Assembly (NCBI GenBank): GCA_958418815.1 | Contig: CATZGB010000028.1 | Location: forward strand, 1 to 38,734 | DNA from: an uncultured Bacteroidales bacterium | GTDB lineage: Bacteria; Bacteroidota; Bacteroidia; Bacteroidales; Muribaculaceae | Reading direction: 5' to 3' | DNA: 38,734 bases | In this document: one piece after another, positions 6,993 to 14,744 of the stretch | Layout: each line of letters begins with the position of its first letter | How positions within the stretch are numbered: position 1 is the stretch's first letter | Notes under the pieces: generated by a model | Told to the model about the DNA's origin: nothing | Databases searched by the model: none | Seen by the model: the letters and a program-made list of their open reading frames with translations, nothing else | Position numbers and translations under genes: made by a program

Positions 6993-9071
6993 TCAGAAGT
7001 CGCGGTGGGTGGCCATTCCGCCTGTGCCGAAACCTCCGGTCTGGATGCTGCCGTTGCCCCTGCGGTTGAATCCCGAGTTGTTGTATTGCGAGCCGTTGCC
7101 CCAGGCCCCCTGGTCGGGGTCGTAGCCCTCCTCATCCTCCTCTTCGGGGTTGCGTTGCGGGGCCTCTTTGGTCTTCGGCTTGTTTTTCTTTATGGCGTCG
7201 GGCTTCTGCATGTCTACCGGGGTGTCGAGCAGCGACCAGTCCTGCTCGAGGTCCCAGTTCTTGCGCAGCAGCAGTTTCTTGGGATAGTAGAAGACATCCT
7301 CGGGGAGGCGCTTGTCGGCGAGGTTGCCGGTGGTCCACTGGCCGTCGCCGTCAATGTCGATGAACGCGCGGGCGTAGTAGGTGGCCGGGGCCACGTAGCT
7401 GAATGCCGCGCTGCCGTTGCTTACCGTGGCCGTCGCCTCCACCTTGTCGGAGCTGGAGAGCAGCTCGACGATGACGTTGACGCTGTCGGGCAGTGAGAGC
7501 GCCGCCAGGTCGGTCAGGTTGAGGTATATGTTGCCGTAGTCGTCGAGTTTCTTGGTGGTGAACTCATGGGTGAAGCTCTTGTTGAACTCCCCGTAGATGT
7601 TTTCCACACGGGCCGAGTCGGCGGTGAAGCGGTATTTTGTCCCCTCCTCCCATTTGGCGGTCAATATCAGGGCGCGGGGGGTGGCGGAGTCGGGCAGGAG
7701 GCTGGCGTCGGCGACGGGCTTCCATATGGTGTCGGCCATCACCTCAAGCCGCCATGCGTCGGCCGGCACGGGGCGCAGCGGTTCGGGGGCCTCGAACCTC
7801 ACGGGCAGGTTGAGCTCCTGTGTCGCGGGGGTGGAGGCTTTCAGGTCGAGGAATGTCGGCTTGGTGATGGTGTCGGCGATTGCCGCCGCCAGGGCGGCGG
7901 AGTCACCCTTCTCGCGGGCCTCCTCGATGGCCTTCAGTTTCTTCTCCCAGGCTTTCTGGGCGGCTTTCTCGTCGGTCTTGGGCCGTCGCCAGAACATTTT
8001 CAGCGTGTCTGTCTGCCAGACGAGCCGGTCGAGGGTGTCGGTCTTCTGGTATCGGGCGGCCAAGAGTAGGGAGTCTTGGTTGACAAGGGCGGTGTCGGCC
8101 AGCCAGTAGACCAGCGAGTCGCGTTCGGCGCGTGTCTCCATCACCGAAAGCTCGTCGAGGCGGCGGCCGGCGAAACGGCCGTTGGCGATGGTCAGCTCAG
8201 GCATCGAGTCGAGCGGCGCGCCGAATTTCAGCTCGAGGTAGCGCTGGGCGGGACGCTTGTTGTCGCGCAGGTACTGGCTGCGGTAGTTCTCGTTGAACCA
8301 TGTCAGCAGTATGTCGTCGGGGAGGTAATGCCATGCCTGCCTCACTGTCACGGAGTCTTCACCCGCCGAGGAGCGCAGGGTGTCGGCCACCTCCACCATC
8401 TCCACCGAGGGGCTGACGGTGACGGGGAAAAAGGCTATGTTCTCAGAGCGGTCCCAGTGCCAGTCGCGGTTCTTGTCGTCGATGGCGAAGATGTTGTAGC
8501 TGCCCGGGCGCAGGCCTCGGATTGTGAACTGGCCGTATTGGTTGGTCTTGGCGACGCGCTCCAGCGGCAAGGTGCTGACCGCCGAGTCGGCGAGGTTGGA
8601 GTAGACCCCAACCACCATCCCCTGGGCCGGCTCGAGGTTGCGGGCCTCGAAGAGCATGCCTGAGATCGAGAGGGTGTCGAGATGGTCGCCCGTCGAGAAG
8701 TCGTAGGCGAATCCGTCGAGTATGTTCCCCTCGTTGAGGTCGCGGATTGCGTCGGCGAAGTCGATGACGTAGGTGGTGGAGTCGGCGAGCGTGTCGCGGA
8801 ACTCCACGGTCAGGTGCCTGCCGTTGGCGCTGACACGGGCGCTTTCTTTCTGAACGGGTGAGATTACGACTTTGTTGGCCGGGTCGTCGAGCTTGAGGTT
8901 CTCGTCAAACCATATGTCGATTTTGTTGCGGCTCACGTTCAAGGCCCCGGGGTCGGGGTTGGCGCGGACGAAGACAGGAGGGGTCTCGTCGCGGGGGCCT
9001 CCCTCAGGCCGTCCGATAGAGGCGCAGGCTGCCATCAGCGAGGCAATGGCCCCGATGAGCAACACTCGCAT
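6993..9071 (-). CDS. Large Ig-like (SbsA/Big_5 type) domain lipoprotein
   Basis: The 692-residue protein has a lipobox MAAC (Cys16) after the start MRVLLIGAIA. An SbsA-type Ig-like domain follows at about residues 28-125, with the typical ETPPVFVRANPDPGALNVS opening and an IDIWFDENL strand. Next comes a carboxypeptidase-regulatory-like beta-sandwich (QYGQFTIRGLRPGSYNIFAI). An E/A/K-rich helical segment lies near the middle (KAAQKAWEKKLKAIEEAREK). The tail is rich in Gly, Asn and Ser. The frame extends to a TTG at 9095, but ATG 9071 gives a standard lipoprotein signal and is preferred. It is probably envelope-anchored with unknown function. It begins 42 nt after a tRNA gene. Confidence 0.8.
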   Translation of the reverse strand: MRVLLIGAIASLMAACASIGRPEGGPRDETPPVFVRANPDPGALNVSRNKIDIWFDENLKLDDPANKVVISPVQKESARVSANGRHLTVEFRDTLADSTTYVIDFADAIRDLNEGNILDGFAYDFSTGDHLDTLSISGMLFEARNLEPAQGMVVGVYSNLADSAVSTLPLERVAKTNQYGQFTIRGLRPGSYNIFAIDDKNRDWHWDRSENIAFFPVTVSPSVEMVEVADTLRSSAGEDSVTVRQAWHYLPDDILLTWFNENYRSQYLRDNKRPAQRYLELKFGAPLDSMPELTIANGRFAGRRLDELSVMETRAERDSLVYWLADTALVNQDSLLLAARYQKTDTLDRLVWQTDTLKMFWRRPKTDEKAAQKAWEKKLKAIEEAREKGDSAALAAAIADTITKPTFLDLKASTPATQELNLPVRFEAPEPLRPVPADAWRLEVMADTIWKPVADASLLPDSATPRALILTAKWEEGTKYRFTADSARVENIYGEFNKSFTHEFTTKKLDDYGNIYLNLTDLAALSLPDSVNVIVELLSSSDKVEATATVSNGSAAFSYVAPATYYARAFIDIDGDGQWTTGNLADKRLPEDVFYYPKKLLLRKNWDLEQDWSLLDTPVDMQKPDAIKKNKPKTKEAPQRNPEEEDEEGYDPDQGAWGNGSQYNNSGFNRRGNGSIQTGGFGTGGMATHRDF

Positions 9072-9112
9072 TATTGTAGACGGCTTCAGTTCCAATCATC
9101 TGGAGAAATTTG

Positions 9113-9184
9113 TACCCCGGAGCAGAATCGAACTGCTATCTAATGTTTAGGAAACATCTATTCTATCCGTTGAACTACCAGGGC
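9113..9184 (-). tRNA. tRNA-Arg (anticodon CCT)
   Basis: The 72-nt sequence folds as a tRNA. The acceptor stem pairs GCCCTGG with CCGGGGT (two G-T wobbles) and is followed by discriminator A. The D arm is GTTC/GAAT. The anticodon arm GATGT-TTCCTAA-ACATT gives anticodon CCT, reading AGG. The T arm is AGCAG-TTCGATT-CTGCT. CCA is not encoded. A near-perfect promoter lies at 9241-9272. Confidence 0.95.
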
Positions 9185-9240
9185 TGGTTGTCGGGGGCGT
9201 CGGCGGCCCGTGGAGGCCACTGATGCCTGTTATTGATGTG

Positions 9241-9272
9241 CAAAGTTAACGTTTTATTTCCGTAAAAACAAA
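9241..9272 (-). promoter_or_regulatory. Bacteroidota-type promoter of tRNA-Arg
   Basis: TTTG (9269-9272), exactly 20 bases, then TAACTTTG (9241-9248) on the minus strand: a full consensus match. The predicted start near 9234 leaves a 50-nt leader before the tRNA. Confidence 0.85.
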
Positions 9273-9295
9273 CATGAGGAGATTTTTGTGATGGA

Positions 9296-9330
9296 TTTAC
9301 GCCGTATGTTAAAGAAAATGAGTAACTTTG
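9296..9330 (+). promoter_or_regulatory. Candidate promoter of the first small lipoprotein gene
   Basis: A good -7 box TAACTTTG (9323-9330) stands about 50 bases before the ATG at 9383. The -33 element is poor (TTTA at 9296-9299, spacing 23). The leader is A/C-rich without a Shine-Dalgarno site. Confidence 0.55.
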
Positions 9331-9382
9331 TGGCCGTAAACACAATTAACCAATTCAATCAATCCAAACCAATCCAAAAGCA

Positions 9383-9790
9383 ATGAAAAAGTATCTCAAG
9401 CTTCTGTTTGCTGCGATTTTCGCGACACTCTCGTTCACCCTGGTGTCCTGTGGCGACGACGATGACGACAACGGCGCTCTTGTCGGCACATGGTATTATG
9501 CCTGGACCGATCCCGATGATGGCGAAGAGATGTATGGCGAACTGACTTACACCAAAGACGGAAAGTATTCCATGACCCAGACCGACATTTATATGGGGCA
9601 GACCTACGTCTACTCTGTAAATGGCACATACACCGTCACAGGCGACCTCAAGGAGGGCGCGGTAGTATATATGGTCGGTGTCGACTCTGACGGCGACAAT
9701 GTGGAAGCGAGAATCATCGCCAAAGTGGACGGCAAGCTCCTGTACGCCACCGACACCGATGGCGACACTATTGTCTTCACCCGCAAGTAA
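9383..9790 (+). CDS. Small lipocalin-like surface lipoprotein, copy 1
   Basis: The 135-residue lipoprotein has a signal peptide MKKYLKLLFAAIFATLSF and lipobox ending at Cys23. The residues after the cysteine are GDDDDDNG. A run of acidic residues at this place matches the type of lipoprotein export signal described for surface lipoproteins in Bacteroidota, so surface exposure is likely. The mature domain (LVGTWYYAW, a repeated turn/strand pattern, closing DTDGDTIVFTRK) resembles the small beta-barrel lipocalin-like domains common in Bacteroidales. It is a tandem paralog of the gene at 10021, with near-identical ends and a divergent centre. It has its own promoter and terminator. Ligand unknown. 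Confidence 0.85.
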   Translation: MKKYLKLLFAAIFATLSFTLVSCGDDDDDNGALVGTWYYAWTDPDDGEEMYGELTYTKDGKYSMTQTDIYMGQTYVYSVNGTYTVTGDLKEGAVVYMVGVDSDGDNVEARIIAKVDGKLLYATDTDGDTIVFTRK

Positions 9791-9810
9791 ACACGACTCT
9801 CAGACATACG

Positions 9811-9845
9811 ACGGGAGGCCCTGCGCTCAGGGCCTCCCGTTTTTT
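9811..9845 (+). terminator. Rho-independent terminator after lipoprotein copy 1
   Basis: A perfect 13-bp stem ACGGGAGGCCCTG/CAGGGCCTCCCGT with a CGCT loop is followed by six T residues. The sequence between the stop codon and the hairpin is the same as in copy 2. Confidence 0.92.
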
Positions 9846-9951
9846 GTTGCCATAATTTTTATAGAGAAGTGGTGGGGAGATGATAATTTGCCGCAATAGG
9901 ATGTGTTAACAATATTTAACGTTGAGAAAGAAATGTAAACGGTTTTATGTT

Positions 9952-9983
9952 CTTGGCTGATAGAGGGTAAATGCGTACCTTTG
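9952..9983 (+). promoter_or_regulatory. Bacteroidota-type promoter of lipoprotein copy 2
   Basis: TACCTTTG (9976-9983) fits the -7 consensus, with CTTG (9952-9955) 20 bases upstream as the -33 element. The predicted leader is about 30 nt, A-rich. Confidence 0.7.
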
Positions 9984-10020
9984 CGACATCAAATTCCAAA
10001 AACCAATTTATCAATCAACA

Positions 10021-10425
10021 ATGAAAAAGTATTTGAAGCTTCTGTTTGCTGCGATTTTCGCAACACTTTCGTTCGCTCTTGTGTCCTGTGGCGACGACGA
10101 TGATGACAACGGCGCTCTTGTCGGCACATGGGTTGCGTCGTATGTGGAAGATGACGTCACCAGCTACACAGATGAAATCACATTCACAAAGGATGGAAAC
10201 TTCACCATCATCACAACCGAAGTTTGCTATGGGCAAACCTATGTTTACTCGGCAAACGGCACATACTCCGTCTCCGGCGATCTTAAAAATGGCGCTGTGA
10301 TAAGTTTTATTGGTATGGATGACGAAGGTGACTCATTTCAGCAGAAAATTGTCGCAAAGGTGGACGGGAATTCCATGTACGCCACCAACACCGATGGCGA
10401 TACTGTAGTCTTCACCCGCAAGTAA
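10021..10425 (+). CDS. Small lipocalin-like surface lipoprotein, copy 2
   Basis: The 134-residue paralog of the 9383 gene has the same signal peptide except for a few residues, the same Cys23 and the same acidic run (GDDDDDNG), predicting export to the cell surface. The start of the mature domain (ALVGTW) and its end (NTDGDTVVFTRK) are conserved. The middle differs strongly (for example YVEDDVTSYTDEITF here against DPDDGEEMYGELTY in copy 1). The DNA keeps the same pattern, near-identical at both ends and unlike in the middle. This suggests duplication followed by diversification of the ligand- or host-facing part. It has its own promoter, different from that of copy 1. Confidence 0.85.
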   Translation: MKKYLKLLFAAIFATLSFALVSCGDDDDDNGALVGTWVASYVEDDVTSYTDEITFTKDGNFTIITTEVCYGQTYVYSANGTYSVSGDLKNGAVISFIGMDDEGDSFQQKIVAKVDGNSMYATNTDGDTVVFTRK

Positions 10426-10445
10426 ACACGACTCTCAGACATACG

Positions 10446-10482
10446 ACGGGAGGCCCTGAGCGCAGGGCCTCCCGTTTGTTTT
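10446..10482 (+). terminator. Rho-independent terminator after lipoprotein copy 2
   Basis: The same 13-bp ACGGGAGGCCCTG/CAGGGCCTCCCGT stem as in copy 1, with loop AGCG instead of CGCT, is followed by a T-rich tract (TTTGTTTTG). Confidence 0.9.
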
Positions 10483-10531
10483 GTCGTTGGAGGCGGTGTT
10501 TTCGTCGCGTCGGCAGCTGATGCCTCCCGGG

Positions 10532-11032
10532 TCAGCGCAGGCGGGTGTAGCTGAGGAACCGGTATGCGACCCCCGATTTCTCATCGGTCTCGGGGGATGT
10601 CTCTCCCGAAAGCCGCCATTGCTCGGGGACGATTTCGGGGAAGAACACGTCGGCTCCGGGGGCGGGGGAGTCGATGGCGGTGATTTCCAGACGGTCGGCC
10701 AGGGGGAGGGAGCAGGCGTAAATCTGCGCCCCGCCGATGATGAATGCCTCGGTCTCGCCGGCCGAGAGGGCCATGGCTATGGCCGCCTCCACGGATGTGG
10801 CGGTCTCCGCACCGGGGAATGTTAGGGAGGGGTCGCGGGTGATGACGATGTTGCGGCGGTTGGGGAGCGCCCCTTTCGGCAGCGACTCGAATGTCTTGCG
10901 GCCCATTATGACGGTGTGGCCCGAGGTGAGGGCCTTGAACCGCCGGAGGTCGGCGGAGATGTGAAACGCCAGGTCGCCGCCGCGACCGATGCCGCGGTCT
11001 GAAGCCACGGCGGCTATGATCGTTGTTGTCAT
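10532..11032 (-). CDS. folA: Dihydrofolate reductase
   Basis: It reduces dihydrofolate to tetrahydrofolate with NADPH, recycling the folate oxidised by ThyA. The 166-residue length is typical. The catalytic acid is Asp28 (ISADLRRFK). The NADPH-binding stretch VIMGRKTFESLP is intact, and the second glycine motif is FIIGGAQIY. The position matching E. coli Trp22, nearly always tryptophan in bacterial enzymes, is Phe23 here (GDLAFHI), and the preceding proline is alanine. The gene starts 26 bp after the thyA stop on the same strand, so the two are co-transcribed. ATG at 11032. Confidence 0.96.
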   Translation of the reverse strand: MTTTIIAAVASDRGIGRGGDLAFHISADLRRFKALTSGHTVIMGRKTFESLPKGALPNRRNIVITRDPSLTFPGAETATSVEAAIAMALSAGETEAFIIGGAQIYACSLPLADRLEITAIDSPAPGADVFFPEIVPEQWRLSGETSPETDEKSGVAYRFLSYTRLR

Positions 11033-11058
11033 ATTGTGTATGCTCTGGGGGGATTGGG

Positions 11059-11853
11059 TCAGACACTGACGGCAGCCTTGATGTGGGGCAGCGGGTCGTA
11101 GTTCTCGAGGGTGAAATCCTCATATCTGAAGTCGAAGATCGATTTCACCTCTGGGTTGATTCTCATCACCGGCAGGGCGCGGGGTGTGCGGGAAAGCTGC
11201 TCCTCGACCTGCTCGAAATGGTTGTTGTAGATATGCGCGTCCCCCAGGGTGTGGATGAAGTCGCCGGGGCGGAGGCCGCATACCTGGGCCATCATCATGG
11301 TCAGCAGGGCGTAGGAGGCGATGTTGAACGGCACCCCGAGGAATGAGTCGGCGCTGCGCTGGTATAGCTGCAGCGAGAGCCGTCCGTCAGCGACGTAGAA
11401 CTGGAAGAAGGCGTGACACGGGGGGAGGTTCATCCGCTTGAGGTCGGCGACATTCCAGGCGCTGACGATGATGCGGCGCGAGTCGGGGTTGTGCTTTATT
11501 GTCTCCACGGCCTCGGTGATCTGGTCGATGAACTCGCCGTCATATCCGGGCCATGAACGCCACTGGTAGCCGTAGATGTGGCCCAGGTTGCCGTCGGGGT
11601 CGGCCCATTCGTTCCAGATTCTCACGCCGTTCTGCTGGAGGTAGCTGACGTTGGTGTCGCCCTTGAGAAACCACAGCAGTTCGTATATTATTGACTTGAG
11701 GTGGAGCTTCTTGGTGGTCAGCAGGGGGAATCCCTCCTCAAGGTTGAATCGCATCTGGTAGCCGAACACGCTGCGCGTGCCGGTGCCTGTACGGTCATGC
11801 TTGTCGGTGCCGTTGTCTCGGATATGTCTCAGCAGGTCAAGATATTGTTTCAT
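11059..11853 (-). CDS. thyA: Thymidylate synthase
   Basis: It methylates dUMP to dTMP using methylene-tetrahydrofolate and produces dihydrofolate for the adjacent folA product. Taking ATG 11853 (MKQYLDLLRHIRDNG) gives 264 residues, the same as E. coli ThyA; an upstream GTG at 11883 in the same frame adds an unlikely proline-rich tail. The nucleophile Cys146 lies in NLPPCHAFFQFYV. The RTGTGT phosphate-binding loop is near residue 21. The dUMP-binding QRSADSFLGVPFNIASY stretch and the C-terminal HIKAAVSV are present. It lies 45 bp after the iron-sulfur fusion gene and 26 bp before folA. Confidence 0.97.
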   Translation of the reverse strand: MKQYLDLLRHIRDNGTDKHDRTGTGTRSVFGYQMRFNLEEGFPLLTTKKLHLKSIIYELLWFLKGDTNVSYLQQNGVRIWNEWADPDGNLGHIYGYQWRSWPGYDGEFIDQITEAVETIKHNPDSRRIIVSAWNVADLKRMNLPPCHAFFQFYVADGRLSLQLYQRSADSFLGVPFNIASYALLTMMMAQVCGLRPGDFIHTLGDAHIYNNHFEQVEEQLSRTPRALPVMRINPEVKSIFDFRYEDFTLENYDPLPHIKAAVSV

Positions 11854-11898
11854 TTCAGGGGGGCGTGGCGGACCGGCCGCCACGGGGTATGTAAGGGG

Positions 11899-13467
11899 TT
11901 AGATGATTCCGTCGACGGTTATCGCCTTCCAGGGGGTGGCGGGGCAGATGTTCTGGCATGCCCCGCAGCCGATGCATCCAGAGGTGTCTACCACGGCGAT
12001 GTATTCGCTCTGTCCGCTGCCCGCGCCGCCATGGGGTACAGGCCGCCGTCTCAACGTGATGGTACGGCGGGGGCAGCTCTCCGCACACAGCCCGCAGCCG
12101 ATACAGTTGGCGGCATCGACGCGGGCATGGCCGATGATGAAGATATGCTTTTCGTCGGTGGTCAGCGGTGTCAGCGCTCCGGTAGGGCAGAGGTCGGTGC
12201 AGCGGGTGCAGTCAAACAGGCACGCGCCCCGGTCGTAGTCCATCACCGGCTTGAGCGGATGCAGCCATCCGAGCTGTCCGGTGGAGGGGGTGAGGGCATG
12301 GGTGGGGCAGTGGGCCACACACAGTCCGCATCCGGTGCAGCGGTCGAGGAAGTCGGCCATCGAGCGTCGTCCAGGGGGTGCCACGGGGTGGATTGGCTTG
12401 AGCCTGCGGCATGCGGTATTTGCCCCCTCGGCCCGGGCCGCCGCGTCGGCGATTGCCGACAATGCCGGGGCTGCCGCCACCAGCAGTCCGGTGGCGAGAA
12501 ACCGCCGCCTGTCTATTCTTACGGGAGCGTCGGGGGTGGTTGGCCGAGCTGACGGCATAGGGGCTGCGCCGGGTCGCTGGATGTTGGCGGCTGTGCCTAC
12601 CTCGGTGGTCCCGACGCGCTGGAGCATCGGTATGGAGAGGCGTTTACGGCGGGTGGTGTATCTGATGGCCCCCTCGCCGCATGCGGCTACGCAGTCGAAG
12701 CACACCACGCAGCGCGATGAGTCGACCACATGGTCGGCCATGGAGATGCACCGCGCCTTACAGGCATGCTCGCATGCCCGGCAGTTGATGCAGCGGTCTG
12801 TGTCGATGTCGAAATGGAAGAGCGACCAACGGGCGGGGATGCTCAGGGCGCTCCCTACGGGGCAGACCGTGTTGCATATCACGCGCCCGTTGAACCAGGC
12901 TGCCGCGCCGACCGCCGCCACGGTCAGCAGCGAGATGAGCAGCGCGACCCCGGAGGCCATGACCGCCTCCTTCCCGCCGGCGGCCTCCACCAGCGGGAGG
13001 ATTGCCGACGAGCAGAAGCGCCCGAAGGCCGAGTAGGGGTCGAGCAGGGTAGGGATGGCCGCCAGGCCGCCGACGGCGCAGGCCGCCACGGTCAGCAGCA
13101 CGAGGTAGCGCAGGCGGTTGTTGGCCTCGGCGAAGCGGTAGGGATGCCGTAGCCGCCATTTGCGGCGCAGGCGCGGGATGCGTGAGAAGATGTCTTGCAA
13201 CGCGCCCATCGGGCAGGCCGATGAGCAGTAGACACGGCCGAAAAGCAGTGTGGCCAGCAGCCATGCCGCCAGGGCCGTGAAGGCTCCGGCCATCGCCAGG
13301 GGGAATATCTGGAGCCTGGCCACCCACCCCAGCCGCAGGGCCAGCCGCGCGTCGAGCGTGGTGAACAGCAGCGTGGCCGCCGCCAGCATGGCCATCGATA
13401 TTACGACACGGCCCAGGCGCAAGGCGCGCCCGGGCGTGACGGTCTGGTGTCGGCGGTGTCTTTTCAA
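11899..13467 (-). CDS. NapH-NapG-like membrane polyferredoxin fusion
   Basis: The 522-residue protein joins two modules. The first resembles NapH: four membrane helices (about 20-38, 50-77, 150-172 and 195-220), two cytoplasmic CxxxCP motifs (CSSACP, CNTVCP) and two [4Fe-4S] motifs (CINCRACEHAC, CVVCFDCVAAC). The second resembles NapG: a Tat-like segment near residue 318 (DRRRFLATG followed by an alanine-rich hydrophobic run), then four more cluster motifs (CTGCGLCVAHCP, CLFDCTRCTDLCP, CIGCGLCAESCP, CIGCGACQNICP). Such proteins pass electrons from quinol or cytoplasmic donors to periplasmic reductases, but no reductase gene is nearby. The frame opens upstream inside manC. The best start is a TTG at 13467 (LKRHRRH), since no ATG lies before helix 1. 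It probably shares the manC transcript. Confidence 0.8.
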   Translation of the reverse strand: MKRHRRHQTVTPGRALRLGRVVISMAMLAAATLLFTTLDARLALRLGWVARLQIFPLAMAGAFTALAAWLLATLLFGRVYCSSACPMGALQDIFSRIPRLRRKWRLRHPYRFAEANNRLRYLVLLTVAACAVGGLAAIPTLLDPYSAFGRFCSSAILPLVEAAGGKEAVMASGVALLISLLTVAAVGAAAWFNGRVICNTVCPVGSALSIPARWSLFHFDIDTDRCINCRACEHACKARCISMADHVVDSSRCVVCFDCVAACGEGAIRYTTRRKRLSIPMLQRVGTTEVGTAANIQRPGAAPMPSARPTTPDAPVRIDRRRFLATGLLVAAAPALSAIADAAARAEGANTACRRLKPIHPVAPPGRRSMADFLDRCTGCGLCVAHCPTHALTPSTGQLGWLHPLKPVMDYDRGACLFDCTRCTDLCPTGALTPLTTDEKHIFIIGHARVDAANCIGCGLCAESCPRRTITLRRRPVPHGGAGSGQSEYIAVVDTSGCIGCGACQNICPATPWKAITVDGII

Positions 13468-13504
13468 TTCGCCGTTGTTAAGTTGTGGAATACGGGTGTG
13501 GTTG

Positions 13505-14587
13505 TCAGAGATATTTGTCGCCGAAGGCGAGTCGGGTATCGTTGACCATCTGCTTGATGCGCTGTTCCTCGGCCTTGGGGCAGACGAGCAGCACGTCGCC
13601 GGTGTCGGCAACGATGTAGTCTGTCAGGCCGTCGACCACGATGAGCTTCTCGCCGCGGACGGCGAAGATGTTGCCGGTGGAGTTGTAGGCCAGCACGTTG
13701 CAGTTCTGGGTGACGTTGGAGTCGCTGTTCTTGGGGGAGTTGTCATAGAGGGCGCTCCATGTGCCGAGGTCGTTCCATCCGAAAGAGACGCATTCGACAT
13801 AGACGTTTTTGGCTTTCTCCATGACGGCGAAGTCGATGGAGATGCCCATGCATCCCGGGAAGTTCTCGTCGATGAATTTCTTCTCCTCGGGGGTGGCGAA
13901 GAGGCCTACCCCTTTCTCGAAGCAGCTGGCCACGTCGGGGGCGTTGGTCTTCAGCTCGCGTATGATGGTCTTGGCGCTCCAGAGGAAGATGCCCGAGTTC
14001 CAGAAGAATTCCCCTGACTCAAGGAAGACCTTGGCGATCTCGAGCTTGGGCTTCTCGGTGAAGGTCTTGACGTGGTAGATGTCACCTTCGGCCTTCTGGC
14101 CCACCTGGATGTAGCCGTAGCCGGTCTCGGGGCGGGTGGGGCTGATGCCGAGGGTCAGCAGGGCGTCATGGGTCTCGACGAAGTCGAAGCCGTCGGTGAT
14201 GGCCTGCTGGAAGAGGGTGTCGTTCGTGATAAGGTGGTCGCTGGGGGCGACGATGATGCTGGCTTCGGGATCGATTGCCGAGATGTGGTATGCCGCCCAG
14301 GCGATGCAGGGGGCTGTGTTGCGGCGGGCGGGCTCCAGGAGGATGTTTGCCTCAGGCAGCTCGGGGAGCTGCTCGCGGATGAGGGGGGCATACTGGGCGT
14401 TGGTGACCACCATCACGTTCTCGGGCCTTACGATGGGCAGGATGCGGTCGTAACTCATCTGGAGGAGCGAGCGGCCGGTGCCGAGGAAGTCGAGAAACTG
14501 TTTCGGTTTCGATTCGCGGCTGTAAGGCCAGAAGCGGCTGCCGACGCCGCCACACATGATGACGCAATATCGGTGTGGGTTAATCAT
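13505..14587 (-). CDS. manC: Mannose-1-phosphate guanylyltransferase
   Basis: It converts mannose-1-phosphate and GTP to GDP-mannose, the precursor of GDP-fucose and mannose in surface glycans. The 360-residue length fits the short form without the C-terminal isomerase cupin. The nucleotide-binding signature is present as CGGVGSRFWPYSRESKPKQF, ending at about residue 31. The sugar-phosphate site is TFTEKPKLEIA, with GEFFWNSGIFLW downstream. It is the first gene of a minus-strand series with the iron-sulfur fusion, thyA and folA. ATG at 14587; a promoter candidate lies at 14653-14684. Confidence 0.93.
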   Translation of the reverse strand: MINPHRYCVIMCGGVGSRFWPYSRESKPKQFLDFLGTGRSLLQMSYDRILPIVRPENVMVVTNAQYAPLIREQLPELPEANILLEPARRNTAPCIAWAAYHISAIDPEASIIVAPSDHLITNDTLFQQAITDGFDFVETHDALLTLGISPTRPETGYGYIQVGQKAEGDIYHVKTFTEKPKLEIAKVFLESGEFFWNSGIFLWSAKTIIRELKTNAPDVASCFEKGVGLFATPEEKKFIDENFPGCMGISIDFAVMEKAKNVYVECVSFGWNDLGTWSALYDNSPKNSDSNVTQNCNVLAYNSTGNIFAVRGEKLIVVDGLTDYIVADTGDVLLVCPKAEEQRIKQMVNDTRLAFGDKYL

Positions 14588-14652
14588 GATGTAAGTATAG
14601 CTCTTGGATAATTCTTGAATCCCTCACAGGGGGGAATCCTGTTTTGGGAGGG

Positions 14653-14684
14653 CTAAGGTATAAATTATTGGCGAGATATGCAAC
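14653..14684 (-). promoter_or_regulatory. Candidate promoter of manC
   Basis: On the minus strand GTTG (14681-14684), 20 bases, then TACCTTAG (14653-14660) is a two-mismatch version of the TTTG/TAnnTTTG consensus. It lies 65 bp before the manC ATG. Confidence 0.45.
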
Positions 14685-14744
14685 TTTTCGTGGCAGTTTG
14701 CGTTTCAAGGATAGAACCGATTCCAATCCACGACACCCAACGTT

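Noticed and set aside
7566..8663. Plus-strand frames opposite the large lipoprotein gene
   Set aside because: High-GC shadow frames; the minus-strand protein has a lipobox and recognisable Ig-like domain.
9072..9095. TTG 9095 as start of the large lipoprotein
   Set aside because: It puts eight polar residues before the signal peptide; ATG 9071 gives a standard lipoprotein start.
11854..11883. GTG 11883 as start of thyA
   Set aside because: It adds ten atypical residues; ATG 11853 gives 264 residues, as in E. coli ThyA.
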